Source of the DNA: Enoplolaimus lenunculus
Lineage: Eukaryota; Nematoda; Enoplea; Enoplida; Thoracostomopsidae
Assembly (NCBI GenBank): GCA_030248215.1
Contig: JASANG010001061.1
Location: 1-64,000, forward strand
Direction: 5' to 3'
Length of the DNA stretch: 64,000 nucleotides
Under the pieces are notes generated by a model. It did no database searches. It saw only the letters and a list, made by a program, of their open reading frames with translations, and was not told where the DNA came from. A program made the translations under genes and the position numbers. Shown here in pieces: positions 1 through 11,600 of this stretch. The number at the start of each line of letters is the position of its first letter. Within the stretch, counting starts at the first letter, position 1.

Positions 1-1
1 T

Positions 2-616
2 TATTATAGCAAAAACATGATTTTGCAAAATTTGTACTGGGAACGGCATTTAGGATCAGGTACATTGTATGTTAAAGAGTCATGGAAATCGGTAAAGGCG
101 AAGTATGTGGACGGTAAAGTACGGGACTTGCACTATAAACTAAGACAAAACCGTCTTTATATAAAAAATAGATTATCATGTTTTACTACAACATCAAAGT
201 ATTGCTGTTACTGCCATATACAAGGGATAGATGTAGTTGAGGACATCCCACATGTTTTTATTTATTGTTCCCGTGCGTATAATTTTGTATTGGAAATTAC
301 ACCAATTTTGCAACGGTTACTAGGTTGTCATCAGATTAATCTGTCCAATTTAATATTGGGAAAAAGTAATACATCTACACAAAATTATCAATGTTTTAAT
401 TTTTTAATTCAGTATATGCAGTTCGCTCTGTGGAAATCGCGATGCTTATTAAATTTTCATAATACATTAGAGAACCCAATGTCCATCTTTAGGAAAAATG
501 TTTTTAGATCACTTTGTAGACTTAAAGTGCGTCTGAAAGGGCCCGTTTTTGATCGTGTTTTCGGGATCATTACGGAAAACTCGAATGCGTCGCCAGGCTT
601 TAAATTGCTAATATAG
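2..616 (+). mobile_element. 3' end of a LINE (non-LTR retrotransposon) ORF2
   Basis: The frame is open from the window edge to a TAG at 614-616, so the element continues upstream of the window. Counting from the Met at 17, residues 40-90 form the C-terminal zinc-binding segment of LINE reverse transcriptases (zf-RVT type): C63-x2-C66-x12-H79-x4-C84, preceded by the usual basic LHYKLRQNRLYIKNRL stretch. A following segment around WKSRCLLNFHN is also typical of LINE ORF2 tails. No RT or endonuclease domain lies inside the window. The frame has no internal stop, so this copy may be fairly young, or a longer ORF may be cut only by the window edge. The clade (CR1/Jockey-like or other) cannot be decided from the tail alone. 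Confidence 0.75.
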
Positions 617-630
617 GCGGAACGTTTGCC

Positions 631-771
631 GGGAAAATTTTAAGCGAAATTGTTTTTAGAAGTTTATGCAGGATAAGAATAAAACTAAGTAAATTAATTT
701 TTGACCGCTATTTTACTAGCATAACAAGAGAATCTAAAGCAGTGATTGGTTTTCAGTTGGACATTTTCTAG
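631..771 (+). mobile_element. Second, diverged copy of the LINE ORF2 tail
   Basis: Directly after the stop of the preceding LINE ORF, and in a different frame, a stretch from 631 to the TAG at 769-771 encodes a second version of the last ~40 residues of that ORF. Both contain VFRSLCR, then FDR, then a G-F-x-L ending. About half of the aligned residues are identical, while the DNA is much more diverged. The pattern of protein similarity with DNA divergence suggests an old duplication of the ORF2 tail, or a LINE inserted next to the remains of a relative. Confidence 0.6.
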
Positions 772-1264
772 TAATCAGGTTTTCACATGTGTTGATTTCT
801 AAGCGTGAATAATCGTTGTTAACTATATCTGTGTTCGTTGTATTGTTTTGTTATAATCTCCATATGAGCGGTGGAGAAGTGTTAAATTAACTAGTAAACT
901 TTCTCTCTCTCTAATAGCACCTTAATACGGATATTTGCTAAAATTAGCTAGGTATTTGACATCATTTTAACTAAATTTCGCTTCATCTCTAGCTCCGGCG
1001 AATTTTGGCTTAAAGAAACGGAAAACGGATATTGAATTAAGAGTTTCAAAGATGTTTTATTTTTCTGCCAATAACACAATTAAGGTAAGGCATGCAAATC
1101 TTCACCGTAGTCTCTAAAATTTTAAAGAAAAAATAGCGAATGCACCAAAAATTTAAAAATTTTGGATAGTTTCATAATTTTTGTTTCACATCGAACAATT
1201 GCAGCCAGGTTGCAACCAAAAATTTTGGTTCCGGTAAGGAAATCGGGTATTTTTCACTATCAAA
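772..1264. other. Unassigned AT-rich stretch
   Basis: This probably includes the 3' UTR of the LINE. I see no gene, clear poly(A) tail or repeat with a partner elsewhere in the window. Confidence 0.4.
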
Positions 1265-1364
1265 TTTTAGGTATTGTATCCGCTTACAGACTCTTATTAG
1301 GGATACGGACTGCTATTGCCTGGTACCTACTCAAAGTGGGACCCCCTCTTATTCGGGTTACTGC
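1265..1364 (-). mobile_element. Terminal fragment of the GTAGTGACCCGAATAAGAG TIR family
   Basis: The fragment carries 'ggactcttattagggatacg' and ends with the inverted-repeat terminus (ACCCCCTCTTATTCGGGTTAC). The same terminus recurs at 1587, 18781, 36729, 38489 and 43125. Only one end is present. Confidence 0.6.
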
Positions 1365-1499
1365 AGTATTCCGGTATTTTTATACCCGTATTTTCGGTAT
1401 TGAAAGTTTTCTTCATTCAAAAGTGCAGTAAAATTTATTATATCTGTGATCTTCTTAACTTTTTTCAAAAATTGTTATGGACTCTAATTAGGATTTAGG

Positions 1500-1587
1500 G
1501 ACTATCCGATTACGGACTCTTATTAGGGATACAGACTCCTATTGATTGGGACTCAAAATGGGGACCCCCTCTTATTCGGGTCACTAC
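1500..1587 (-). mobile_element. Second terminal fragment of the same TIR family
   Basis: This repeats the preceding fragment about 225 bp downstream: acggactcttattagggata, then gattgggactcaaaatgggg, then the terminus CTCTTATTCGGGTCACTAC. Two solo ends in the same orientation suggest a tandem insertion or partial duplication. Confidence 0.6.
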
Positions 1588-1671
1588 TAACTACATTTGA
1601 CACTATAAATGATAAGCATACTGCACAGACTAACAGCTGTCGTTTTACCTACCAGTTGTAGTGGGACTACA

Positions 1672-2682
1672 TTTATTGAGCGAAGCTCGAACGCACGCAA
1701 GCAATTAAGGTAATATGCCAATTAGTTATTAGCTAACAATTCATTTATCGAACTTGGAGGTTTTTAAGCAATTTCCTATGATTCCTCGCACCCAAGAACC
1801 CTTCAGCCACCCTAATATTTATTGAAATCATTTAAAGTCATATTTTTTCTCGTCAATTAAGCAAATATGCAAATTAGCTATTAGTTAACTATTCGATAAT
1901 CGCTTATAAAGGTTTGTAGACAATTTGTTCAGATTCTTCGCACCCGAAAACCCATTATTGCTGAAATTAGATTGCTTGTAACCATAATAAGTAGTGAAAC
2001 ATTGTAAAAATGCCTAATTTAGGCTTATCAATTATGCTTATGTGCAAATTATCTATTAGCTAACTACTCAATTATCGGTTTTAGACGTTTGTAAACAATT
2101 TATTCAGATTGCTCGCACCAAAAAACTTCAGTAAACCCTAATAATTATTGAAATAAATTAAAAAGACCTAGTTTTGTCTTGTCAATTAAGCTAATATGCA
2201 AATTAGGTATTAGCTAACTATTCAATTATCGGTTTTGGATGTTTGTAAACTATTCAAATTCCGCAAATTGTCTATTAGCTAACTCCTCAAGTATCGGTTT
2301 TGGAGGTTTGTAAACAGTCTAGGCAGATTTCTCGCACCCAAAAACCCTTTAATGCTAAAATTAGATTGCTTCTAACTGTAATAATTAGCGAAATATTGTG
2401 GAAAGTCCTAAGGCTCAATTAGTTATGCAAATTAGCCTGTAGCTAATAAACGGCTTCAAATTTTAAAACCCCAGTGCGAGGTTAACACCCCAGGATAATG
2501 GCTTTCAAACAAAAAAATTATCAAAATCGGTTCAGCCGTTCCTGAGATTCTTTTCGGACGGACAGACAGACAGACGGACAGACCGACGGACGGACATCAA
2601 CCTTTCGACCCCCAAATACAAAACATAAAACGCTTCGCGAAACTCCGAGCTTCGCTAGGAGTGTCGCTTCGCTCAATAAAAT
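1672..2682. mobile_element. 1-kb composite TIR element made of alternating tandem units
   Basis: The left end TTTATTGAGCGAAGC is matched inverted by GCTTCGCTCAATAAA at the right end. The interior holds tandem units starting near 1713, 1865, 2041, 2195, 2262 and 2423. Each opens with a form of ATGCAAATTAGCTATTAGC and continues through 'ttatcggttttggaggttt' and 'ctcgcacccaaaaaccc'. Two alternative unit endings, one with 'taataattattgaaat' and one with 'aaattagattgct', alternate along the array, and one unit is truncated. The right part carries 'aaaatcggttcagccgttc' followed by a GACG/GACA tract. There is no coding capacity, so this is a non-autonomous element. Confidence 0.65.
2548..2596. repeat. 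GACA/GACG simple repeat
   Basis: A run of ggacggacagacagacagac units inside the composite TIR element. It follows a CGGTTCAGCCGTTC-type segment that commonly precedes such tracts in invertebrate transposons. Confidence 0.75.
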
Positions 2683-2689
2683 AAAGCTT

Positions 2690-2941
2690 CACTGTAAATT
2701 CCAATGAGTTGATTAATCAATTCAGCTAGCGAGTTGGTTATTTCTGAATTAATATCAGTAAACATTAACTCACTCTGAGTTGATTTGATTCTCACTCTGA
2801 GTTGAGTTGACACTGGGTGAGTTGATTAATTAACTCAGAATGAATTGAATCAATTCAAAATTCTGAGTTCTGATAGTCCTAACTCAGACTGAGTGATTCA
2901 ACTAATTCTGAGTTAAAATCAACTCACTGAAATTTACAGTG
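2690..2941. mobile_element. 252-bp palindromic MITE with ACTCAG/TGAGTT motifs (copy 1)
   Basis: The ends are CACTGTAAATTCCA and its inverse (AAATTTACAGTG). The interior is a chain of direct and inverted TGAGTTGA / TCAACTCA motifs, so nearly the whole element can fold on itself. A second copy of the same length lies at 63283-63534. No target-site duplication is obvious. Confidence 0.75.
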
Positions 2942-3022
2942 TTGGGTTATAAAAGCCTGTAAACATGCGTTTTTTGGTGTTTCCAGAAATTTAGGAGAGG
3001 GATTTATCCACCTATTCATTAC

Positions 3023-3210
3023 ACTGGCGGAGTCAAGGGGGACATTCCGGCCTAAGTCCCCCAACAGGGATCAAGACCCACATTTTGTATTAAGGTTTAG
3101 CGCTAAAATGGCTTATGGATTCTCGATCGCTGCGCTCGCGAATGCTTTCTTCCACCGTAATAGGCTCGTGCGGCCCCTCATTTTGAAATGCCTGGATCCG
3201 ACGCTGAGTT
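3023..3210. mobile_element. MITE-like repeat, GGCGGAGTCAAGG family
   Basis: This shares 'ccaacagggatcaa', 'taaggtttagcgctaaaatgg' type and 'ttctcgatcgctgcgctcgc' type segments with the repeat at 15776-15927. The weak inverted ends (ctggcggagtcaagg / ccTGGATCCGACGC) make exact limits uncertain. Confidence 0.5.
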
Positions 3211-4134
3211 CGCGGCAAATCAACCTTCGCGATGACGGAGCGTGACAAAAACCAATTTCTCACAGTTTCCGTGTTGTTTTGTCACTGTTTTGCTAGTAAT
3301 CTGCGATTATACCTAATAAGTTTTTTCTGTTTTTAAACTTTTTTCGTTGGTTTTCCCGCTGCCCAAACCTGGTGCGGTAATAGACACATGACATTTCAGT
3401 TTTCAATAGTCGAGTGCAAAGTGGAAAAACAAATTGTCTTATCATAAAGTATATAACGCCCTGTGACTAGGACAAATTAATCAACTGTGTCTTTAAGACT
3501 TTATTTAGATGAACCATTCAGATAGAAAACAATATTAATAATAAAAAGTCATTTTACCATTGAAAGCTATAAAAGAGCTTTAAAATGAATTTTTCGATAG
3601 CATGTATTTTTTATCTTCCGGTTCCGTGTGTTATAATTCCGGTTGCAATTTAATTTCAGCACATCTGTAATGAAAAATTCCGCAGTACGTGATATGTAAC
3701 TGTTAATTTTTAGCATAAAGATAACGCAATTACCGGTACTTCTGTAAAGGAAATCGAAATGCACCAAGACCGGTTTTACTAGAAACGGATATCCGATAAT
3801 GCCTTGGAAGACACCACACTTTGAGGTTTTTATAGAAAACGATCACCGCTTTCCAATATCCAGCTTATGTTTATGCATTGACATTTATTTTAAAGAGGTA
3901 AAAATGAAAGTTTTTCTAATACTTGAAGAGTTTCTGTGTGATACATTTGCCTTTTTTTGCATTTTTAGCATTAAAATTTCCAAATTTAGTTCATCTTAGG
4001 CATTTAAAGCACCCCAACGAAGATTTTCAGTTATAAAACGATAGAATTTGTCGCCATAGCATTTTAGCAAACTAAACAATCTATGGCATTTTACAAGTTT
4101 TCATTCGAACTTGAGCGCTTGCATTGGGATATTT
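3211..4134. other. Intergenic, no recognised feature
   Basis: AT-rich DNA with only short chance reading frames. None shows a recognisable domain or splice structure. Confidence 0.5.
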
Positions 4135-4339
4135 GGCCCATGTATAGAACAGGGCCGGAACGGTAGTTTAAGCATATTCCTCAGTCTAAGCCTAAACCTA
4201 AGCCTAAGCCTAAGCGCAGGGATGAGCCTATTTCTAAGCCTAAGCCTAAGCCTAAGCTTAAACAAAAAAATAGTCTAAAGCTACTGACCTTATTATAGCC
4301 CCTCAGGAAAACGATTCCGCTCTGTTCTATTCATGGGCC
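4135..4339. mobile_element. TTAGGC-bearing hAT-like MITE (copy 1)
   Basis: Inverted ends begin GGCCCATGTATAGAACAG and end in CTGTTCTATTCATGGGCC. The interior contains two runs of CCTAAG units (about 4190-4218 and 4237-4257), separated by 'gatgagcctattt'. Flanking 8-mers GGATATTT and AATAGTTT are only loosely alike. Copies at 18448, 44061 and 26607 support the boundaries. Confidence 0.75.
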
Positions 4340-7300
4340 AATAGTTTCGGGGTTTACCTATGGTATATTATTGCAAAATAATTTTTGGTTTGTTTTTAAC
4401 TCACTGTTGCCTTTACCAGATGATGCATATATATTTCAAATACGACTATATATTTTGTCTCTAAATTTTATACTTCGTTCCCAAACAAAAAATAGTTCAC
4501 ATGGGTGAAAATTGTGCCACACGGGACTCATTGAAGCATATGTCTTTAAATCGTCTGCCTGCATAGTTCTGTGGTTATGAAAACTGATCTTTGATCAAAT
4601 AAAACATATTGTATGTACGTCAAAAAGTATTTTAGTGAACCCTGTGTAGAGAAAACGAAACCTTTATGTTTGTCCAAACGCCATGGTCGAATCGCGGTAG
4701 TACTTTTTTAGTTAGGGGTGTTGCCACAATCTCGTTTTCTGTGTAGTTTTTTTGCGTTGGATGGGGATCACCACATGATTTTCCGTCGGATGTTGATTTC
4801 CAAATTTGAATTTTGAAATATGTTACTTTGCAATACTATTAAATTGAACAAAAATAAAGTTTTATGGCATGCTGGCTATTTTCTACAAATGAAATTGCAG
4901 CAATATTTTAGTAGGGTTCTTCGAATGTTGTTCAAAATATTCACATCATTTTAGAGCATAGCTAAAACTCTAAAAGTATGGAATGTAGATTTGCGTAGTC
5001 ACCTTTAAGTTATGGTGCAAAAACCAACTGGCAAAAACTTCGAGTATAAGATTTGGCTTTGAAATTTGTCCCCTGTTGACTCTAGTTTTTCGGGTACTGT
5101 TGATGAACTGTCAGTATGGTTGAATGGGACGAGCATGTTGGTTATTGGGGGTTCATGTTTCCGTCTATAGACACAGCTAAAATGTGGTTTGTTGCGTCAG
5201 ATATATACGTTCCCAGAATGGAGAGTGGTACACAGTTTAGAACTGGTCGCTTGACGTACGGGATTTGAATGCGGGTGTTTTTGGGCAGCATCACTTTGGA
5301 CAGTATAACGTATATGTACAGTTCAACTAAAGGTCCTTTATGTGCTTGTCTTTTTGGAATAAAGTAGGATTATACAACTATGAACCAATTGTTTTTCGGT
5401 TGCAATTCAAAACTGTGAGTTTTGTAATAGTGAAATCAAGTGAAAAGTTGAATTCTAAAATATAGCATTCGGGGAAAAATACGTATCTTGTGTTTTTTAT
5501 TCTTTTTTATTCTCGGCAGTTCTCAATTAAAATTTTCGTGGGTGGTGCCTTTAGGTACTTACACCGAAGCTAATTGTTAACTACTCGCAATTGCATATAA
5601 TTGCTTAAACCGTGGATTACTAGTTATTTAATCATTTCTAAACAATTTTTCGTTGTAGAAGTTGTAGAGAAGCAAGCAGACCTACTATACGCAACGGTAG
5701 AGTTCTTGAGTTTCATTACAAACGCTAAATGCTATGTCGAAATAAACAAATCTGTTCATGGTATGCCAAAAATTGTTTGATTTGACCAGAAATGATCATT
5801 TCTCGAACTCATGTTGACTGCTGACAATGTTTCATAGTTTCCAATGAGAGTTCTTAAAATATTAATTAGAAACGAAGCAGGGCTATTGTACACTTTACCC
5901 TAGATTTATGTACTTAGGTTTACTATTAATCTTGTCAAAAATTCTGATAGGTTTCATCGTGTTGCTTTATATAATTTAGTGGACTATTAATTAATAAACT
6001 CGCGTGGACTATTAAATTAGGTTCCAAGCATGACTAAATATTTTTCCGTGTACTACTTTAGCAGTTTACCTTTATAAAATTTCAATTCCGACACAGGTGT
6101 AAATTTGTTTAAATTTATTAATTAAGAGTACTGTAGAATTCGCAAAGCATTTCCACACAGAGTGTGAGCGTGTTAATACTCTGATCGATGCTTATTAACA
6201 TTTTGACCTAGGTGTGGAATTTGACATGTTTTTCGGTTGTTTCGAAGAAAGCAAGACACTATATTCTCGAGTAAAAATCAAAATATTTTCACAACTATAA
6301 TGCAAAAATTGTATCTTGTCACGTGTATATGGCCTATACTGCCAGTCAACAGTTCAGTATATATAATATGCACTCCAAAGTGTATGGTTTTTAAGGGTGT
6401 AGTCGGATAAAGGGGTTATATCATCGACCTAAATTTTTGACGAGGAACGAATAAGGGCGCATTTACATGCTTAGTAAAATTAGTTATCGGATTCTAGACG
6501 TCAAACAGTATTGTTTGCTTTACAATGCACGTTTGATTGAAACTGTGCCAATAATTTATGCACTCCCGAAACCTAATGATGTATACGCCTCTGTTGGTTT
6601 TACACGAATGCATAGTTGATCTGTGTTTAGTTTTGGGGGCACAGAGTTGTTGATGTGGGTTTAGTTGGGGTTGCGTGAGATGCTGGTTTTTAGTATTGAC
6701 TTGACGTGTCGCCCGACTGATTGCAACGGACATAAGAATGCATGACCCATGTATAGCGTTAGCGCTACGAAATGAACAACACGACGTTTGTTTGAACCGT
6801 AGAGCATACCAGTTATAAAAGACGATGGGCACTGAATTCTGGGTTTTATGTGTCTGTGCGTTTTTTTGAGTTGTGCGTACCAGGAGCATTGATGGACGGG
6901 GCGCTAAATTTCCATTTCACTTTAGGATTTATTTTAGTTTAAGTTTGGGCTAAGGTTGGGAATCATTCGTTAATTTGTAGGCTTAGAAAATGACAATATT
7001 TCAATTTTTATCATACGGATATTAACTGTGACGCAGTTATGATTTAAAGGTATGGCGCAGTTATGCCCACAGGTCAAGAAACTAGCGATTACAAATCGTA
7101 TTGTTGAGAGCAGATGTTTCTGGAATTTGAGAGCCACCGCCTCGAACACATTTAATCGATTTCCTGTTTTTATAGCTTGAAAAATACTGCAATATTTGTA
7201 ATTTGGCTTACGAATCATAGCAATTAGCCTGCTATGTACTATCGAACATTTTACTACTGGCTGATAACAATTTCGTAAAAAATAGGCTGTTCCAAAACAG

Positions 7301-8663
7301 CGAAACAAGAACGGTTTTGTTTGACTGGAAATAGGCGCTAATGCAGGGTTCACGTAAATAATTGTGCGCTTGGTACCTGTTTTGTCAGTATGCCCATAGC
7401 GATTCATACTAACTTTTTTGTTACCCATATGAATGCCAACAGAAAATAAAATGTTGCACATAGCTAGATTTTTTAAATATTGACCTACCCATAGAGTCAA
7501 GATGTCTGGTCGTAGCCCATATAGATGCCAACATATTGCTTCAAGCTTGCCATTTAAAACGGCTCAGTACAGTGCGTTTTGTCTTACAAGACTGGTTTAG
7601 TCGTTTTTTACAACATATCTTTCGAAAAAATTTAAAAAATTACGCTAGCTATAAATATTGTGAAAACGATCGCAAGGCACCCATATTGGTAACAAACCGA
7701 AAACTAGTTACCCATAGCTATAAACGCAAGGTACCCATATGGGTAGTAGATAGTAGCTAGCTAACAACCTATTCATATAGGTTGTTTCTATCTCCTGCTA
7801 TGGGTAGGTGACAAAGCAGGTTCCAAACGCACAATCGGTAACGTGAACCCCGCATAACTGGCCTACGTTATACAGAATCTGAATGGAAGCTATGGCTTCG
7901 GCTGCCTGAACTCTATTTGGATCATATGAAATTTTTTGCTGTCTCGCATAACAACCATGCGTTTCACAGTGGCCTTTGTCGCTGGCCGTTGCGTTCAAGT
8001 TATTTTTCTGTCATGAACAACTTCAGCAAAGTACGGACATCAACAGCAATATTACGTTTTCGCCTGCGTGGTGTGATTCATTATGACACGATTTTTGACG
8101 GAAATGTAATTTGTTTAAATTTCGTTTTAGCGAAGTCATCACATTTTAACGAACTGCCGAACAAAATCACAAAATATTCTTGTATTAGATTTTATTAACA
8201 GGATGTGCTTAACCTTTGCCTGAAACATTTGCGGAATTTTAGTTTGAAGCAAATAAACTTTTCCAACCATGTTCTATGCGGCTTGGAGATCCTGAATGTT
8301 AGGTTTGAAATACTACTTGGAAGACTGAATACGTTTAATGCGAGCACTCAAGTTGGACGCCACCCGTCAGAAGATTTCGGTTGAAGGTCTTGCAACGACC
8401 TCCTTTACGATATTACTTACATATTGCACGCTTCCCTTGTGACAAATTTCTCGCATGAAAATTTTTCTGCTTAGCGTCGTGATATCTAAAAACCTGTTGT
8501 ACAAGAATTTATTTGTATCATTTTAGTTTGAATAAAATTTTTCAAATCTTAATCCATAAACATGTTTTATCAGTCAGACTATACATAATCCAGTATCGTA
8601 TTAGCCGTTGGTGTCAATTACCGGTCAGACGTATACAATTACCGGTGGAGGGTACACTATGAC
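4340..8663. other. 4.3-kb intergenic stretch upstream of the esterase-like gene
   Basis: I find no exon or transposon here that I can support. Between 7420 and 7800 the string 'acccata' or 'gtagcccata' recurs several times (tacccatatgggt and similar), giving weak inverted structure. Any promoter or 5' non-coding exon of the downstream gene would lie here, but no signal is clear enough to call. Confidence 0.4.
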
Positions 8664-11600
8664 ATGACGCGCCAGCAACAATGCTTCATATCCGGTATAG
8701 TAAACCAACGATTTCTAAAAACGTTACATGAATTAACTGTGTTATACTGGGGGTTCACCCTGATTTTCTTCGAAAAGACTCCCTGTGTCGCATATCAATC
8801 AGGATTTTCATGGCCCATCGAAGCGACAATTTCGTCGGGCAAAATTCGAGGCGAACGGCTAATTCCATCCTGGTCAGCAGACTATTATCACGTGTTCAAG
8901 GGCATCCCTTATGCTGCACCACCGGTTGGTGCCTTCAGGTTCAGTGTAAGTTTCAACATACACACATATGCAAACTTGTTTTCAAGATATCAACTCAGTA
9001 GCGGGTAGGGGTAAACAACGGAAAACATTCAAATTGTGTTATTTTAACCACAGGCGTCTGAGGAGGTATGTACAGGGTACAACCAAAGATCCGCCTCCGG
9101 ATCCGGCAGAAAATGGACCTCCGGTTCCATTGGCGGTAGTAAAGTTTTTATAGTTTTACAAAATGGTATCGTTCGGTGCATTTGGCTGTAAGTTTTGGCA
9201 CAATCTTGAAAACAACTTGTCGAGGTTTCCTAAACAAGAACCTAAGCCCAACATTTTTGATAACACTCTATTGATACTTGCTAAAATTAACAAATTATAC
9301 ACTGTGGACGTCCGCAGTCTTTGTTTTTCCAAGTGAGTTGCTTTATTGAATAACTGTTTACAATTTGCCAGTTCCTTTTTGAGAGTGGATATGCCGTTCT
9401 TTGCGGTGTCGGTTGTAAAATCTGTAAAATTTCTAGGTTTTATTGTTCGTCGTGCTACAAAATTCCTATCAGGAAGCAGAATGTCACAATTAATTGTTGG
9501 TTCTTGGGTGAGAGGAGCTGGACCCGAAAACCTTTCTAGCGCTTCACACCAAAAATAACAATTTTTCCTCTCTGCTGAATTCGTATTAATAATTTTTGTT
9601 TCAATAGTAAAAGAGCAAGTGATTCAACAATGGTTGCCTAAATACGGAGGTTTTGGCTATACAGATTTAATGTAAATTTCTTGAATGAAATTTCGGTCAA
9701 TCATTAGCTTCATTACGTTTGTAACCAGATGCTACATTTTGTAGTTTTGTTTTAGCTGCCGTATCCGGTAGCCAACTGGCAAGGAGTCATGAATACCACT
9801 CACTTTCCGCCCGCTTGTGCTCAACGAAAAGTCCACAATATGTAAGTTTTGACATAACCAGCCCGGTCAGTGCAGAATAAATGTAACATAAGTGTATTCA
9901 ATGGCAGGGGATTTTAAGCTTCTGTGTATAAACTTAAATTGAGAGTTCTAAGCGTTTCCATGATATTGATGTGCTATTTACATAGTAAAATGTCCGTCTG
10001 GCTAAAAATGATTGAAGACAAGAGTGACGCGCCCGAAATTAACAATTTTTCCGCGTTAGCTTCAGGGAAGGAGCGAGAATTTCATTCTGGAAAAGGATAA
10101 TCACACGTGAAAATTTTGTTTTTTGTTGGATCTGTGCAATATTGTTTCAAACCCTGTTAATTGTACTTACATTTTTTGTGTCTGTCCAGAAGTTATGTGA
10201 AGGGATATATTTCCTCAATTCCTACCGCGCTCTTGGTAAGCATTCTTGCAACCACCCACAGTTTTTCCTGACCGTATGGAACTTTTTGCGATATGTACTT
10301 CATAAAAATTTTGAACAAGTATTAATCACTGCATTTCAATTCAAACATCAAAGTTTAATTATATAAAATTTGTTATTCTAGAAACGCCACGTTTGGGATA
10401 TTTCGGCGCAGTCAAGACAAAGAAGACTGCCTCTACCTCAACGTATTTGCACCAGCTCAAGTAAGTTTTGTTGAGTAATCAAATTAAACACCTTCAGTAT
10501 GAAACAAAATGTTAACGTTCCGTAAAATTACTCTGGTTGGAACCAGGTCATTGCTGGAATATGGTACTTGGCTAACAGTTTTAGTTTAAACACCATATTT
10601 AGTTATAGACCTGTAACAATAACAAAAAGTCGAACAGTGTTGCAAACTCGGTTTCTCGCATAACAACTAAGCCTAATAAAACATATTTTTGATGAAACAG
10701 CCGGTTTAATTAGACCAGGTCTCAGTTATATTGACGCAAACTATTACAATTTTAGTAGGATTGCGCTATACTCGCTGCGCGCCACCGGACGTCGTAGCGC
10801 GTCACCTTTGCTTATATTTTTGTTAGCCACGCATAGCGTCGTGCGGTAGTGCCGCGTCCGGTGGCGTGCGGCAGCGAGCGGCGTCGGCGGACGGCGCGTG
10901 GTGGTGTCCGGCACTGTAAAGTATAGTGCGACCATTACAGAATTTATACACGTGATCGTTACCATGCACATACGTTTGATGGAGAAACCGATAGTGCTGA
11001 ATTGCTGGAGTTGTTAGAGTTCTGTTTCAGATTGAAACTGAACGATATAATAATTTTCCAATTTTTAAGATGGCTGCCCCAGGTCAGTGGTAAAAGCAGC
11101 ATACCGCTAATCTGCGCCTCATTGGTTCAAACACCACAGCTTCGTCAACAAAATTTTGTTGAACACATTGGATGGTGCTGTATTAACTTTTAGAATTGAT
11201 AATATTTTGTTGGATTTGTAATTTGACGCACGCAGAACCGAGAACTGCCGTTGTTACTGTGATTTTCGTCCATGGATAGTAATTTCAGAAACCCAATGAG
11301 AACTACACTGTGATTGTTTGGATTCATGGCGGTGGCTTTCAAATCGGTTCGTCAGCGGATTACGGTGAAGAGCCGATATTGAAAAATTTTGTCAGCCGTC
11401 GTATTGTATTTGTATCTCTTAATTATCGTCTCGGACCATTAGGTTGGTTTTTTAATTCTACACAACTACATGACGCACATTTTAATGCATAGCCACACAA
11501 GAATGTGGGCAAAATTATTTCAGTGATAACATCGTGCTCGTAGAGAGCTCACCTTGCTGGGGTGGGGGGTGGGGCTAAGCATTTTTCAGGATAGGCATAC

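Noticed and set aside
1690-2470. CRISPR-like or simple satellite array
   Set aside because: Units are unequal, alternate in type, have no spacer pattern, and are enclosed by transposon inverted ends in a eukaryotic genome.
4190-4257. Interstitial telomere or chromosome-end remnant
   Set aside because: The hexamers lie inside an element with inverted ends that recurs at three other sites with 8-bp target duplications, so they are part of a transposon.
6494-7500. Two minus-strand open frames (131 and 176 codons) as genes
   Set aside because: No domain, membrane segment or splice context. Composition looks like chance translation, and the longer one overlaps the 'acccata' repeat-like area.
7536-8198. 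Short plus- and minus-strand frames upstream of the esterase-like gene
   Set aside because: They overlap each other on both strands and match nothing in the esterase family.
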